The notes beneath the pieces are model-generated. The model saw only the letters and a program-made list of their open reading frames with translations, was not told where the DNA came from and searched no databases. Below, one piece after another: positions 63,050-64,000 of a stretch of 64,000 nucleotides of DNA. The first letter of the stretch is position 1; each line of letters opens with the position of its first letter. Source of the DNA: Chiua virens (taxonomy: Eukaryota > Basidiomycota > Agaricomycetes > Boletales > Boletaceae); NCBI GenBank assembly GCA_019787685.1, contig JAHNUO010000036.1:124001-188000 (forward strand). The letters run 5' to 3'. The translations under genes were made by a program, and so were the position numbers.

Positions 63050-64000
63050 TCAAAGCAGTGAGCGTGGTGGTTGAGGTGGTGGAAGGGCTGAAAGGTGGGA
63101 GACTGAGGGGAAATCCTTGGAGTGGAGACGTTTATAAGTGTCAATGGTTTCCTTGGCATTTCCTAGGTTGGCCTCAGGCTCCCAAGAGTCGTCGGAGGCG
63201 GAGTAGCCTTTCCAGCAGATCAGGAACTTGCAGTTGTGCATGTTCCAGGTGTGACGAAGGATCCATTCGATTTCATATTCCTCTTTGCCGGCTATAAGGT
63301 CCGGTGGGGGTTTTGGGAAATTGGGTCCATAGGTTTCCATTTCCCGATATGGGGAAAGGAGCGAAGCGTGGAAGACTGGGTGGATTTTCCAGGTCTTGGG
63401 AAGGCGGAGACGGTAGGTGAGCGGGGAGAGGACCTCCGTGATGGTAAAGGGTCCTTCATGGCGTGATGCGAGTTTCGGGGAGATGAGTTCCCGTTTCAAA
63501 TTGCAGGCTTCCAGCCAAACCTGATCGCCTTTTGAGAAGGGTTTGAACTTCCTAAAGGAGCGAGCTTTCATGGCTTGCCAGGCGAGTTCGTGTGCGGCGA
63601 GGGCTTCATCACGGGCAGCGGAGAGAGTTTTGAGGCGTTCCTCAATGGCGGGGAGTTTGGTTTCCGCAATGATAGCGGGTAAGGGACGGGGTTTGTAGCC
63701 CATCATGAGGAAGAATGGCGATTTGCCAGTGACGGAGTGGGGGCGGTGGTTGTGTGCGAATTCAGCCATAGGGAGTAAGTTGGCCCATTTCTCTGGATTG
63801 TTTTGACAATACATGTGGAGGTAGGTTTTGACTTCTTGATTGACGCGTTCCGTCTCACCATCGGATTGGGGATGGTAGGCGGTGGAGAGGGAGAGGCGGT
63901 ATCTGATGAGTCAGGAGAGCTCTTTCGCGAATGTGGAAGTGAACTGCGGACCACGGTCGGAAATGATCTTGTTGTAGAGGCCGAATCGTGTGTAGACTTT
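63050..64000 (-). CDS. E3 pol, 3' end: integrase core end and chromodomain (runs off window)
   Basis: From 64000 downward the integrase core reads 'KVYTRFGLYNKIISDRGPQF' (second catalytic Asp) and 'TAYHPQSDGETERVNQEV' (catalytic Glu). Then follow 'WANLLPMAEFAHNHRPHS', the linker and GPY-like part ('FSKGDQVWLEACNLKRELIS', 'PKTWKIHPVFHASLLSPYRE') and a chromodomain ('EYEIEWILRHTWNMHNCKFL' and 'CWKGYSASDDSWEPEANLG'). One TGA near 63911 ('ELS*LIRY') is the only visible stop; E1 has a His codon there. The copy is otherwise the best preserved of this family in the window. Integrase inserts the cDNA, and the chromodomain is thought to direct it. Confidence 0.85.

Overview
The window looks like a transposon-rich stretch of an Agaricomycete (mushroom-forming basidiomycete) nuclear genome. 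The evidence is short GT-AG introns of about 50-70 bp, chromodomain Ty3/gypsy elements, Tnp2/CACTA-type and Plavaka-like remnants, a fungal Helitron helicase, a hAT BED fragment, a RecQ-like helicase remnant and a Tc1/mariner-type element. I saw no rRNA, tRNA or CRISPR array. The species cannot be named from the sequence.

Layout. 1-10.2 kb: a partial LTR copy, a TIR element with TTA flanks, a broken Tnp2-like transposase, two copies of a TA-flanked MITE family (family M), and a minus-strand gypsy fragment. 10.2-23.5 kb: a nested chromovirus block. Element E1 (10198-23500) is split by element E2 (13514-19594, 5-bp duplication CCTAC) and by two solo LTRs. 23.5-26.4 kb: RecQ-like helicase debris, more MITEs and a degenerate tandem repeat. 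26.4-34.5 kb: the least TE-like part, with two neighbouring multi-exon genes. Gene A is modelled with 16 exons and about 1,335 aa and has a possible ParB-like domain. Gene B is lysine- and glutamate-rich and its 5' end is unresolved. Many introns of both carry the same palindrome of about 31 bp. 34.5-41.1 kb: coding debris cut by MITEs, then a complete 2.9-kb TA-flanked Tc1/mariner-like transposon (37786-40713) that carries a second gene, sitting inside a Plavaka-like remnant. 41.2-43.5 kb: repeats, including a 150-bp minisatellite. 43.5-47.2 kb: minus-strand gypsy E5. 47.2-48.8 kb: a long foldback structure built of short hairpins. 49.3-52.6 kb: Helitron helicase next to a hAT BED fragment. 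53-56.2 kb: gypsy E6. 56.2-57.2 kb: a GGGCCC-rich degenerate repeat. 58-64 kb: nested chromoviruses E4 and E3 on the minus strand, with three families of solo or partial LTRs.

How it fits together. The E1/E2/E3 chromovirus family has gag with a zinc knuckle, protease, RT, RNase H, integrase and chromodomain, then an extra downstream ORF (ORF3) with two zinc knuckles, then a G-rich tract and the 3' LTR. E1 and E2 carry different internal deletions. Stops and frameshifts show that nearly all TE copies here are dead. Gene A/gene B and the two-gene Tc1/mariner-like element are the parts most likely to hold undescribed biology. All calls were made by reading; no database search was run.
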